64,000 bases of DNA, taken from assembly GCA_963795485.1 (NCBI GenBank), contig CAWCIL010000008.1:1488001-1552000 (forward strand). The letters are read 5' to 3'. A program made the translations under genes and the position numbers. Shown piece after piece: positions 36,659 through 45,423 of this stretch; position 1 is the stretch's first letter; every line of letters starts with the position of its first letter. The stretch is from AP-15 sp963795485 (GTDB lineage: Bacteria > Pseudomonadota > Alphaproteobacteria > ATCC43930 > CGMCC-115725). The notes under the pieces were generated by a model. That model was not told the DNA's origin, searched no databases, and was given only the letters and a program-made list of their open reading frames with translations.

Positions 36659-37654
36659 ATGAAGCTTCTTTATGTTGCTGCCAATCCCCGCGACACCGGC
36701 ACCAACAAGCCAGGCTCAGAAATCAGCATCACGCTCAGCAGTCTAAATCTGGAACGCGAGATTACGGAACTGCAGCGTCGGTTCATGGAACTCTCCCCCG
36801 AGCCGATGTCTCTGATCGTATTGCCTGACCTGAGGGTCGAGGACCTGCCAGGTGAGCTCGGGCGAATAGAGCCGGAGATCCTTCATCTTTCGGCACATGG
36901 CGAGACGAGTCACCTTTCGTTGGCGAAGGAGGGGGGTAAAGCGGTAAAGGTTACCGCGAAAATGCTCCGCAACTTCTTCAGCCCGCATCGACCCCCTCGC
37001 CTTGTCTACCTCAATGCGTGCAACTCGGCCGAAATCGCAGAGGCGCTGATCGGCCCTGTCGAAGTTGCAATCGGCAGCACAGCCCCGATCACCAATCGCG
37101 CGGCCCGGGCGGCGGCCGTCGTCTTTTACGAGCGCATTCTCAGAGGATCGACGATCGAACAAGCCTTTGCTGCCGGGAAGTCGCTGGTCGAGGCTCTCGA
37201 CGAGGTAAAAATCGATATCTTCTGCCGAAAAGACATTAATCCGTTGACGGAGATCTTGCGACCGGTCCCGCTGCTCGCCGCGGCGTTTGAAGGTGGTACA
37301 GTCAAGAGTGCAAGCGACGGCTCGTACAGCCTGCTCGTCGGGGTGACCAACTGTCCCTCCAATACAAAAAGTGTAATTATCTTCAGCGACGACGAGAAAT
37401 TGTCCGGTATTCCAAATACACCTTACTGCGCTGCATTGCGCGGACCGCCACGATATAATGAGATGTGGTCGCAAACCTCGCTCAGCATCACCGAAGACTG
37501 TCAACTTCTGGCGGTCGGCATCACCACTGACGGAACACGCTTCACGATAGATTCTTCGCTATGCAAGGCTATTGAATACCATCACTCAAGTCCCGCTGGC
37601 GTGCGGGCAGACGTAATCTGGGCCATCGATACGATACAAGGAAAGAGAAAGTGA
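36659..37654 (+). CDS. CHAT-domain (caspase-like) cysteine peptidase candidate
   Basis: A 331-residue protein. The N-terminal ~200 residues match the CHAT/caspase-like fold found in bacterial conflict systems: LLYVAANPRDTG opens the domain, EILHLSAHGETSHLSLA carries the catalytic His80, and RLVYLNACNSAEIAEAL the catalytic Cys121, followed by AIGSTAPITNRAA and the helix ERILRGSTIEQAFAAGKSLVEAL. Residues 210-331 are a beta-rich, Cys-containing region I cannot place; it may sense a ligand or target. The ATG at 36659 overlaps the previous gene's stop region by context, giving coupling. There are no TPR repeats, unlike eukaryote-like separases. Confidence 0.8.
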   Translation: MKLLYVAANPRDTGTNKPGSEISITLSSLNLEREITELQRRFMELSPEPMSLIVLPDLRVEDLPGELGRIEPEILHLSAHGETSHLSLAKEGGKAVKVTAKMLRNFFSPHRPPRLVYLNACNSAEIAEALIGPVEVAIGSTAPITNRAARAAAVVFYERILRGSTIEQAFAAGKSLVEALDEVKIDIFCRKDINPLTEILRPVPLLAAAFEGGTVKSASDGSYSLLVGVTNCPSNTKSVIIFSDDEKLSGIPNTPYCAALRGPPRYNEMWSQTSLSITEDCQLLAVGITTDGTRFTIDSSLCKAIEYHHSSPAGVRADVIWAIDTIQGKRK

Positions 37655-37662
37655 GGTAGAAT

Positions 37663-38265
37663 ATGGATGTTGGCCTCTTTCTTGATGTAGATAACACACT
37701 TACATCAGGATTTATACAGCAAGGATACGCTCGACTTCTGGGCATAGAAGATCAATATATGGAAATAGAAGAGAGATTTCAGAAAGGAAACATATCCGCC
37801 GACACGTTTGGCCAGCGCTTGATTAATCTATTTAATTCCACCGAATTTACTGAGGAGTATGCAAATAATCATTTTGTGGGAATCAAACTGGCACCACATG
37901 CAGAAAATTTGCTGCACCTACCGGTGCCCATTTATCTTGTATCGTCGGGGCCGAGTTATTTTGTCCACAGGCTAGCACGCGAACATAATATCCCGCTCGG
38001 AAATGTGCTGTGTTCTGTCTATTCCTTTTGTGACGGAAAATTGCTGGATTGCGATGCCGTCTCCCCCTCGAAGAAGCGCTTTTTTCGGGAAGAAAAAGCT
38101 AAACGCCATTTTTTGACGATCGGCGTAGGTGATGATGAGAGACACGATGGGCCATTCTTGACGGGATGCAGCATCCCGATCTTGACGATGCGGAGTTCGT
38201 CATACTTATATGCTGAAAATCTGGGTGTCGTAGAGGACCTAGTCCAGACTCTTGCCGGCCGCTGA
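37663..38265 (+). CDS. HAD-superfamily phosphatase, AT-rich, last gene of the CHAT cassette
   Basis: A 200-residue HAD hydrolase similar in layout to phosphoserine-phosphatase-like class IB. Motif I DVDNT puts nucleophile Asp8 and Asp10; motif II is YLVSSGPS (Ser94 region); motif III is SPSKKRFF (Lys137); motif IV is GVGDDERHD (Asp157/158). The small helical cap (residues 15-75) is rich in Glu/Asn. Base composition is unlike the flanks: 37681-37740 has 24 G/C of 60, whereas neighbouring genes are far GC-richer, which suggests horizontal origin. It starts 8 bases after the CHAT gene stop. Substrate unknown. Confidence 0.78.
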   Translation: MDVGLFLDVDNTLTSGFIQQGYARLLGIEDQYMEIEERFQKGNISADTFGQRLINLFNSTEFTEEYANNHFVGIKLAPHAENLLHLPVPIYLVSSGPSYFVHRLAREHNIPLGNVLCSVYSFCDGKLLDCDAVSPSKKRFFREEKAKRHFLTIGVGDDERHDGPFLTGCSIPILTMRSSSYLYAENLGVVEDLVQTLAGR

Positions 38266-38345
38266 CCAGATTGTCAGGACGTGCACCAAAAGATGGCATC
38301 ACCAAGCCTACGCAACCCGGCGCCAGCACCACCAACGGCGATCGT

Positions 38346-39287
38346 TTGATTCAGCGTAAAATCATCATCGACACCGATCCCGGCATCGACGACGCTGTCG
38401 CGATCCTGCTGGCATTGGCGCACGATGAGTTGGAGGTGCTGGGGATCGTCGCGGTCGGCGGCAACCTGCCGCTGGCGCTGACCGAGCGCAATGCGCGGCA
38501 GATTTGCGAACTGGCCGGCCGGCCGGAACTGGCCGTCTATGCCGGGTGCGCGCGGCCGTTGATCCGCCCGCCGGCGAATGCGGCGCATCTTCACGGGGAT
38601 GCCCTGGGCGACCGGCTGGAATTACCCGAGCCGGCGATGCCGGTGCGGGCGCAGCACGGCGTCGATTTCCTGATCGACACCTTGCGCACGCAGGAGATGG
38701 GCGCGGTCACTCTATGTGCTTTGGGGCCGCTGACCGACATCGCGATGGCGCTGGTCAAGGCGCCCGACATCGTTGCCAGAATCGGCGAGCTGGTGATTAT
38801 GGGCGGCGCCGGGTTCGAGATCGGAAACATCACGCCGGCGGCCGAGTTCAACATCCACCTCGACCCGCACGCGGCCGAGATCGCGCTCGCGAGCGGCATC
38901 CCGGTCACGATGATCCCGCTCGACGTGACCCACGAAGTGCTGAGCACGCCGCCGCGGATTGCCGCGTTGAACGCGCTCGGCAACCGCTGCGGGCCGGCGG
39001 TCGCCGCGTTGCTCGCCGATTTCGAGGACGCCCGCACCCCGAAATTCGGGGCGCGCGGGCGGGCATTGCACGACCCGTGCGTCATCGCCTATCTGTTGTG
39101 CCCGGCGCTGTTCGGCGGCCGCGAGGTCAACATCGCGGTCGAGACCGCGAGCCCCTTGACCATCGGCATGACCGTGGTCAACTGGTGGGGTGTCACCGGC
39201 CGCGCGGCCAACGCGCGGTTCATCACCACGGTCGACGCCGACGGGTTCTACGATCTGCTGACGACGGGGCTGGCGCGGCTGCCATAG
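38346..39287 (+). CDS. Inosine-uridine-type nucleoside N-ribohydrolase
   Basis: A nucleoside hydrolase (IunH family) that splits nucleosides into ribose and base. The calcium site is KIIIDTDPGIDDAVAILLALAH, with GNLPLALTERNA, GPLTDIAMAL, MGGAGFEIGNITPAAEFNIHLDPHAAEIAL and the C-terminal HDPCVIAYLL. The frame is open from 38271 with no in-frame ATG; the TTG at 38346 fits the family N-terminus best, but a TTG at 38271 cannot be excluded. Separate from the preceding CHAT cassette by composition. Confidence 0.88.
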   Translation: MIQRKIIIDTDPGIDDAVAILLALAHDELEVLGIVAVGGNLPLALTERNARQICELAGRPELAVYAGCARPLIRPPANAAHLHGDALGDRLELPEPAMPVRAQHGVDFLIDTLRTQEMGAVTLCALGPLTDIAMALVKAPDIVARIGELVIMGGAGFEIGNITPAAEFNIHLDPHAAEIALASGIPVTMIPLDVTHEVLSTPPRIAALNALGNRCGPAVAALLADFEDARTPKFGARGRALHDPCVIAYLLCPALFGGREVNIAVETASPLTIGMTVVNWWGVTGRAANARFITTVDADGFYDLLTTGLARLP

Positions 39288-39560
39288 CCCCCAATCATCC
39301 GGCACCATAATGCCGGCGGCGCGACCGTCGGATTTCTTAACACATCATTTTGGGGGAGAGCCGGGAACTAAGCGGCTGATCGGCTTGGACCCGAACCGGG
39401 GCTGCGCACAATCCAGGCATCCGCGACTGTAAAATTTTCCGACAGTTATGGCGCGCCGGTTTTCCGGCCAACCCTTAACATACTGAAATCGACCACCATA
39501 ACGGACATGGCATATTCCTTGCGTTAAAGTTAACAGCCAAATCTTCGAAGGGGGGTCACA

Positions 39561-40612
39561 ATGAAATCGTCGGCGTTCAGCCCTGCTACGTCTCGCTCGC
39601 TTCGGCAAGCCGCTTCAAGCTAGCCTTGGCGGGCTTCGCCGCGGTGGCCTTTGCTCTGGGGCGCGCAGCCGGCGCGGGCGGCCAGCCTACACGTTTCAGA
39701 ACATCATCAATAACAAACGACGCAACCTTCAATCAGGAGCTGGGCATCAACAGCGCCGGAGAGATCGCCGGCTATTTCGGCAGCGGTGCGCCAGGACACC
39801 CGAACAAAGGCTACACCACAACGCCGCCTTACACCTCCTTCACCAACGAGAACTTCCCGAGTTCGGTGCAGACCCAGGTCACCGGCATCAATAATGTCGG
39901 GACGACGGTAGGTTTTTGGTCGAACACAAACCTCGGAGCGCCGCTCGACGCTAATTTCGGCTTCGTCGACCAGGGCGGCACCTTTACCAACGTCAACAAC
40001 CCGAACACCGCGGCCACGCCGCCGACGTTCAACCAATTGCTCGGCGTCAACGACAGCAATGTCGCCGTAGGCTTCTACACCGACGCCGCGGGCGTCACCC
40101 ACGGCTATACCTACAACATCACCGCCAAGACTTTCTCCACAGACATCAACGATCCAAACGCGGTGGGCAACACTACAGCGGCGGCGATCAACAACGCCGG
40201 CGAGATCGCTGGGTTCTATACCGATGCCGGCGGGGTCTTTCACGGCTTTATCGATAATGGGGGCACCTTCGCCACGCTGGATGCCGCGGGCGCTACCGAC
40301 ACCAGCCTGCTGGGGCTGAACAATCTCGGCGAGGCCGTGGGCTTCGACATTCTCCCGGACATGACGATGCACGGGATCGTCTGCAGTGTCTCGAACCTCA
40401 CCTGCCAGCAGGTGGATGACCCGCTCGGGATCGGCACGACGACGATCAACGGCCTCAACGACAAGGGCCAACTCGTCGGCTTCTACGTCAACGGCGCGGA
40501 CAACACGATCGGCTTCGTCGCCGACCCGGTGCCGGAGCCGGCATCGCTGCTGCTGCTCGCCGGCGGCCTGATCGGCATGGGCGTCTTCGCCCGGCGGCGC
40601 AAGGCGGGGTGA
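39561..40612 (+). CDS. PEP-CTERM-anchored exported protein with HAF-type repeats, apparent N-terminal frameshift(s)
   Basis: The C-terminus VPEPASLLLLAGGLIGMGVFARRR is a textbook PEP-CTERM sorting signal (motif, helix, basic tail). The body holds six repeats of the pattern (G/A)-h-N-x-x-G-x-h-(V/A)-G-F/Y: GINSAGEIAGYF, GINNVGTTVGFW, GVNDSNVAVGFY, AINNAGEIAGFY, GLNNLGEAVGFD, GLNDKGQLVGFY. The ATG at 39561 follows GGGGGTC and begins a signal peptide, but frame changes near 39600-39710 separate MKSSAFSPATS from RFKLALAGFAAVAFALG and from NDATFNQELG. No exosortase gene is in the window. Function is unknown; probably extracellular or biofilm-associated. Confidence 0.8.
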
Positions 40613-40628
40613 GGGCGCGGCGCCGCGT

Positions 40629-40656
40629 TTGACAGGTCTCCCGGCGGCTCTAGAAT
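40629..40656 (+). promoter_or_regulatory. Promoter of the NIPSNAP gene
   Basis: TTGACA at 40629-40634 and TAGAAT at 40651-40656 with a 16-base spacer, 37 bases before the ATG. A near-consensus sigma-70-type promoter. Confidence 0.6.
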
Positions 40657-40692
40657 GCGCGGCGCTGAACTCATGACAATCGGAGCAGGTCG

Positions 40693-41301
40693 ATGATCTT
40701 TGAGATGCGGACCTACAGGTTGCAGCCGGGGTCGGTGCCGGAGGCCGAGAAGCGGTTTGGCGAGGCGCTGACCGAGCGCGTCAAGGTATCGCCGCTGGGT
40801 GCCTTCTTTCATACCGAGGTCGGGCCGCTCAACCACATCATCCACATCTGGCCCTATGACGATCTGCAGCACCGCACCCGGGTGCGCTCGCAGTCGATCC
40901 CGGGCTGGCCGCCGAAGATCCAGGAATTCATCGTCGAGATGGAGAGCAAGATCGTCGTCGCGGCACCGTTCTGCCCGGCCTTCACGCCGCGCCAGCACGG
41001 CAACCTCTACGAGATCCGTACCTACACGATGTTGCCGGGATCGGCGCCGGCCGTCGTCGAGAAATGGGCCGAACGAATCCCGGGCCGGGTCAAGCTGTCG
41101 CCATTGGCGGCGGCCGGCCACACCGAGCTCGGGCCCTTGAACCAGTGGATCCACATCTGGGCCTACAAGGACGCCAACGAACGCACCCGTATCCGCGAGG
41201 AATCGCGCAAGGACGGGACCTGGCCGCCAGCGACCCGCGGCATGTTCGTCAAGCAGGAGAATATGCTCGTCGTCCCGGCCGCGTTCTCGCCGCTGCATTA
41301 G
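40693..41301 (+). CDS. NIPSNAP-family protein, two domains
   Basis: A 202-residue protein made of two NIPSNAP (dimeric alpha/beta barrel) domains: MIFEMRTYRLQPGSVPEAEKRF with FHTEVGPLNHIIHIWPYDD, and YEIRTYTMLPGSAPAVVEKWAERI with GHTELGPLNQWIHIWAYKD. The function of bacterial NIPSNAPs is not established. It converges on the PBP1A gene; stops overlap by 4 bases. Confidence 0.9.
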   Translation: MIFEMRTYRLQPGSVPEAEKRFGEALTERVKVSPLGAFFHTEVGPLNHIIHIWPYDDLQHRTRVRSQSIPGWPPKIQEFIVEMESKIVVAAPFCPAFTPRQHGNLYEIRTYTMLPGSAPAVVEKWAERIPGRVKLSPLAAAGHTELGPLNQWIHIWAYKDANERTRIREESRKDGTWPPATRGMFVKQENMLVVPAAFSPLH

Positions 41302-43373
41302 ATCGGGCGTTTCACGGGTAACGCCGCCTCGCCCCCTTCCCCGAACCTGATCCGGGGAGCCGCGGATCCCTCCCTCTTCCCGCTCGCGGGGAGAGGGTTG
41401 GGGTGAGGGGCAGGGCTGAACAGCCCAAAAAAACTGTCGAATAAGCCGCGGCTCGGCGGTGCTGCGGTGGCGACGACCTGCGGGGCCGGGGCGCTGGGCA
41501 ATGGCCGGACCGGCATCGACCGGGTCGCGGCCAGCATGAAGCGGCGCCAGGCCTGCGCCGGCAGCGAGCCGCCAGTGACCTTGCGCATCGGGGCATTGTC
41601 GTCGTTGCCGAGCCAAACTCCGGCGACAAGGTCGGCGGTGTAGCCGACAAACCAGGCGTCGCGATAATCCTGGGTGGTGCCGGTCTTGCCGGCGGCAGGG
41701 CGGGGCAGCGCCGCGGCGCGGCCGGTGCCGTCCTCGATGACGCCCTGCAGCATTCGGTTCATTTCGCTGTCGAGCATCGGGGAGATGACTCGGCCGGGGC
41801 CGGAACCGGCGCGGCGAAACAGCACCTTGCCGGCGCTGTCGCGGATCTCGGCGATGCCGTAGGGCCACACCCCCACCCCGCCATTGGCGAAGGGCGCATA
41901 GGCCGAGACCAGTTCCAACAGGTTCACCGCGTCGGTGCCGAGCGCGATGCTGGGGTCGCGGGTCAAAGGCGAGGCGATGCCGAGCCTGTGGGCGACCGCG
42001 ACGATGTTGTCGATGCCGGCGCGCAACGCCACCTGGACCGCGATCGTGTTGACCGACTGGGCCAGCGCCTGGGCCATCGTCATGTCGCCCTGGTAGCGGT
42101 TCGTGTAGTCGCGCGGCCGCCAGCTGCCGATCCGGATCGGACCGTCGACGAAATGGTCGGAGGGAACGAGCCCCGCCTCGAGCCCGGCGAGATAGACGAA
42201 CGGCTTGAAAGCGGAGCCCGGCTGGCGCTGCGCCTGGGTCGCGCGATTGAACTGGCTCGCATCATAGCTGCGGCCGCCGACCATCGCCCGCACGGCACCA
42301 TCGGGCGACATCGCCAAGAGCGCACCTTGACCAGCCCCCGACCTGGTCCCGTCGCGGGCGATCGTGGCCGAAATCGCCGCCTCGGCTTCGGCCTGCAGCC
42401 GCGGCTCCAGCGTCGTTACAACGGTCAGGTCGCGGTCGGCGGTGTTCGCGTAGTCTGGCAGCCGATCGGCGACCCAGTCGGCGAAGTAGCGGCTCCCGGG
42501 CCGGCTCGGGGCGAGCCCCGCGAGCGAAGCCTCCGTCTCGGCGGCGGCGGCATCGCGCCGGGTGATGAACCCGGCCTCGACCATGTTGGTCAGCACCTGC
42601 GCGGTTCGCGCTGCCGCAAGGTCGCGATCGCGCAGCGGATTGAACCGGGTCGGCGCCTTCAGCAATCCGGCGAGGAGCGCGCTCTCATAGAGATCGGTCC
42701 GCCGCGCTGATATGCCGAAATAGCGGTGTGCCGCCGCGTCTACGCCATAGGCGCCGGCGCCGAAATAAACCCGGTTCAGATAGATTTCGAGGATCTGGTT
42801 CTTGGTCAGCCGATGGGCGAGCCACAGTGCCAGCAAGGTTTCGCGGATCTTGCGGCCGAGGCTACGCTCGGGCGTCAGGAACAGGTTCCGGGCGAGCTGC
42901 TGGGTGATCGTGCTGCCGCCTTCGACGACATGGCCCGCGGCGAGGTCGGCCAATGCCGCGCGCACGATCCCGACCGGATCGATGCCGGGATTGCTGTAGA
43001 AGCGCCGGTCCTCGGTCGCGATCACGGCCTCGGGCAGATAGGGCGACATCTCGCGCAAGCTCAACGGCCGGCCGAAAAGATCGCCGTAGGTCGCGACCAG
43101 GCTGCCGTCGGCGGCGAGGATGGTGATGCTGGGGCGGCGCTGGGATTTGGCCAGCTCGTCGGTCGGCGGCAGGGTGAGGGCAAAATAGCCGAGTATCGCC
43201 CCGCCAAGGATCGCCACCCACAGCGACGACAGAATCCCGAGCCGCAACGCGCCCTTCAGCCACGAGCGGGAACGGCCCCGACGGCGCGGCGGGTTCGCCC
43301 GGGCCTGGCGCGCGCGGCTGCGCCCCGGTGCGATGCGGTCGGCCGGATCGGCGCGCAGCTTCGGATCAGGCAT
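41298..43373 (-). CDS. PBP1A-family class A penicillin-binding protein (transglycosylase/transpeptidase)
   Basis: A 691-residue bifunctional cell wall synthase. A membrane anchor lies at residues 40-65; GT51 motifs are ATEDRRFYSNPGIDPVGI, GGSTITQQLARNLF and KIRETLLALWLAHRLTKNQILEIYLN; transpeptidase motifs are PGSAFKPFVYLAG (SxxK), SVNTIAVQ (SxN) and KTGTTQDYRDAWFVGYT (KTG). The last ~40 residues (SPAPHPNPLPASGKREG...) are encoded by a dispersed intergenic repeat, not by a PBP domain. Polymerises and cross-links peptidoglycan at the inner membrane. Confidence 0.92.
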   Translation of the reverse strand: MPDPKLRADPADRIAPGRSRARQARANPPRRRGRSRSWLKGALRLGILSSLWVAILGGAILGYFALTLPPTDELAKSQRRPSITILAADGSLVATYGDLFGRPLSLREMSPYLPEAVIATEDRRFYSNPGIDPVGIVRAALADLAAGHVVEGGSTITQQLARNLFLTPERSLGRKIRETLLALWLAHRLTKNQILEIYLNRVYFGAGAYGVDAAAHRYFGISARRTDLYESALLAGLLKAPTRFNPLRDRDLAAARTAQVLTNMVEAGFITRRDAAAAETEASLAGLAPSRPGSRYFADWVADRLPDYANTADRDLTVVTTLEPRLQAEAEAAISATIARDGTRSGAGQGALLAMSPDGAVRAMVGGRSYDASQFNRATQAQRQPGSAFKPFVYLAGLEAGLVPSDHFVDGPIRIGSWRPRDYTNRYQGDMTMAQALAQSVNTIAVQVALRAGIDNIVAVAHRLGIASPLTRDPSIALGTDAVNLLELVSAYAPFANGGVGVWPYGIAEIRDSAGKVLFRRAGSGPGRVISPMLDSEMNRMLQGVIEDGTGRAAALPRPAAGKTGTTQDYRDAWFVGYTADLVAGVWLGNDDNAPMRKVTGGSLPAQAWRRFMLAATRSMPVRPLPSAPAPQVVATAAPPSRGLFDSFFGLFSPAPHPNPLPASGKREGSAAPRIRFGEGGEAALPVKRPI
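41325..41410. repeat. Dispersed repeat forming the 3' end of the PBP1A gene
   Basis: On the minus strand the sequence reads 'ccctcaccccaaccctctcc...gagaggga' joined to 'gatccgcgg...ccggatcaggttcgggg', two well-known halves of a proteobacterial intergenic repeat. In the PBP frame it is translated as PHPNPLPASGKREG, a classic repeat-derived peptide. Confidence 0.7.
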
Positions 43374-43649
43374 CGCCCGTCCGAGCCGCGGCGACCCTGC
43401 TGCCGGTGATGAAACTCGTTGCGCTGTCGACCACTGCCTCCCCCCACCGACGCTGCCCCCGGCGCCGGTCCGCTTTTATTATCGCAAAAACTGTGGCAGT
43501 GGTTCGGCAAAGGTTCGCCTCGTCGACCGGCCGTGCGGGGAACCGCCGCGCGCGCGCCGTTGTTGGTCGAGGCGCAGGGGCGAGTCGTTCGGCCCCTGGA
43601 TCGTTTCGAATGCGGCGCAGCGGCATCGATACTCGCGGGAGCGACAGGC

Positions 43650-44621
43650 ATGGCTGAGTGGACCGGTTCGACGGCGGGCTTCGGCGATACCCAGCCGGGG
43701 CTCGATCGCGCCAAGGACATCATCGTCGAATTCGCCTGCGCGACCCAGTCGGCGGCGCTGTCGGCGGCGAACGAGCGCAAGCAGCGCGCCGCCGAGCAGG
43801 TCGGCGGCATTGCCGAAGCGGTGCGCGCGGCGGCGCGCTCGCTCGATCATTCGCAAATTCCGACTGCGGCGCGTTATGTCGATCGCGCCGCGGTGCAGGT
43901 CGAGGACCTGGCGCGCGCGCTACGCGAGCGCCGGTGGGGCGAGCTGATCGGCGACATCGACTATGTCGCCCGCCGCCAGCCGGTTCTGTTCGTCGTCGGC
44001 GCGGTGGCTGTAGGCTTTCTTGTCGGGCGCTTTCTGGCGGTTTCGACGCGACACGCCGAGGCCGCACCGGCGTCGAACGCTGCCGTGACGGCTGCGATTT
44101 CGAGCGCCAGCGGCAATGGCGAACTAGGCGGCTGGACCGGATCGAGGCGGCGAGCCGCGAGAGATGCCGTGACCGATTCGGACGCGTTCGCACCCGGAGC
44201 GCCCGGAGCCGATGACGCCTACCAGGCTCGGCGTCAGCGGGGAGGGGCGCGTTCGATCGCGGCGCTCCTTTCCGATCTCGCCGAGGAGATCCGCTCCCTG
44301 TTCCGGCTCGAGCTCGCGCTGTTCAAGGCCGAGCTCGCCGAAAAGCTCAGCCGGCTCGGGCGAGGTCTGGGCGCGCTGGCGATCGGTGCCGTCCTCGCCT
44401 TCAGCGGCTGGCTCGTGCTGCTAGCGGCTGCGGTGCTCGCCCTGGCCATGGTGGTCCGGCCCTGGCTCGCGGCATTGATCGTCGGGGTGGCCGCCATTGT
44501 CGTTGGCCTCTTGTTTCTGTATCTCGCCAAGCGATGGCTCGACGCCCAATCGCTCGTCCCGCGACGCAGCCTGGACTCGCTGCGGCAGGACGAGGCCTGG
44601 ATCGGAGAGCGTCTGCCGTGA
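43650..44621 (+). CDS. YqjD/DUF883-like plus phage-holin-3 (YqjE-like) membrane protein, fused
   Basis: One 323-residue frame joins two parts usually encoded separately. Residues 1-140 are an amphipathic coiled-coil region (QSAALSAANERKQRAAEQVGGIAEAVRAAARSLD) ending in a single helix, RRQPVLFVVGAVAVGFLVGRFLAV. Residues 195-323 are a Phage_holin_3_6/YqjE domain: RSIAALLSDLAEEIRSLFRLELALFKAELAEKLSRLGRG with two helices. These proteins are stress-related inner-membrane anchors, not real holins. The preceding ribosome site is GGGAG. The gene is coupled by GTGA to the DUF3618 gene. A frameshift could have created the fusion. Confidence 0.78.
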   Translation: MAEWTGSTAGFGDTQPGLDRAKDIIVEFACATQSAALSAANERKQRAAEQVGGIAEAVRAAARSLDHSQIPTAARYVDRAAVQVEDLARALRERRWGELIGDIDYVARRQPVLFVVGAVAVGFLVGRFLAVSTRHAEAAPASNAAVTAAISSASGNGELGGWTGSRRRAARDAVTDSDAFAPGAPGADDAYQARRQRGGARSIAALLSDLAEEIRSLFRLELALFKAELAEKLSRLGRGLGALAIGAVLAFSGWLVLLAAAVLALAMVVRPWLAALIVGVAAIVVGLLFLYLAKRWLDAQSLVPRRSLDSLRQDEAWIGERLP

Positions 44622-45367
44622 GCGCCAAGACGGAACAGGCCTTGGCCGAGATCGAACGGCAGATCGCCCGCACTCGGGCCGAGCTGAGCCGCACGCTCGA
44701 CGCCGCGGCGGTCGAGCTCGCCCCCCGCCATCTCGTCGAACAAGGTGTCGATATGATCACTGACTTTTTGAGTGCGAACCGGCCGGACGGGACCAGTTTC
44801 GGCGCCGCGTTTCGCGCAGACCCGGTGCCGCTCGCTCTGGTCGGCCTCGGCGTCGCCTGGCTCGTCGCCGAAAATATCGGCCTCCTCGACGGCATCAAGG
44901 TGTGGGAGCACGAAGCCGCGCCGGACGAGGGGGTGACGCCGGCACCCCAGCCGGCCGGACGTCCCGAGCCTTGGCTCGACGAGGACGGGGCTGGTCAGAG
45001 CGAGGGTTGGATGCAGCGAGCAGCGGGCGCTGCGCAAGGCGCGTTTAGGTCGATCGTCGCCGATGGCGGCGCCGTCCTGGAGCGTGCCGGCGACTACATC
45101 GGGAAAGCCTTGCCTTCGGGTGGTCGCGATCGGGGTGCCGGCAGCTGGGTGAGAGCGATCGAGCGCCATCCGCTGCTGCTCGGCGCGGCCGGGCTGGCGG
45201 CCGGCGTGGTCGCTGCGGTCTTGCTGCCGCCGAGCCGGCGGGAGCAGGAGATCGTCGCTGAAGCACGCAAAGATCTGTGGGAAAAGGCCGAGGAGCTGGG
45301 CCACCGCGCGGCGGACGGGGTACGCGCCTTGGCCGAGAACCCGACCTCCTCCGCGGCGGGCGAGTGA
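44618..45367 (+). CDS. DUF3618 domain-containing membrane protein
   Basis: A 249-residue protein. The N-terminal DUF3618 region is TEQALAEIERQIARTRAELSRTLDAAAVELAPRHLVEQGVDM. It is followed by one hydrophobic segment (PLALVGLGVAWLVAENIGLL) and a second (HPLLLGAAGLAAGVVAAVLLPPSRRE). Initiates at the GTG overlapping the upstream stop (GTGA). This gene trio (coiled coil, YqjE, DUF3618) is common in alphaproteobacteria and thought to act at the membrane in stationary or stress conditions. Confidence 0.84.
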   Translation: MSAKTEQALAEIERQIARTRAELSRTLDAAAVELAPRHLVEQGVDMITDFLSANRPDGTSFGAAFRADPVPLALVGLGVAWLVAENIGLLDGIKVWEHEAAPDEGVTPAPQPAGRPEPWLDEDGAGQSEGWMQRAAGAAQGAFRSIVADGGAVLERAGDYIGKALPSGGRDRGAGSWVRAIERHPLLLGAAGLAAGVVAAVLLPPSRREQEIVAEARKDLWEKAEELGHRAADGVRALAENPTSSAAGE

Positions 45368-45423
45368 GGGCGCTGAGAGGGCAGCCTTCGGCTCGGGGTG
45401 AAGCGAAAAAGGGGAAAGAGACG

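Noticed and set aside
44198..44621. 'Phage holin' label suggesting a prophage
   Set aside because: The YqjE-type holin-like domain is a common chromosomal stress protein and no phage structural, integrase or lysis gene is nearby.
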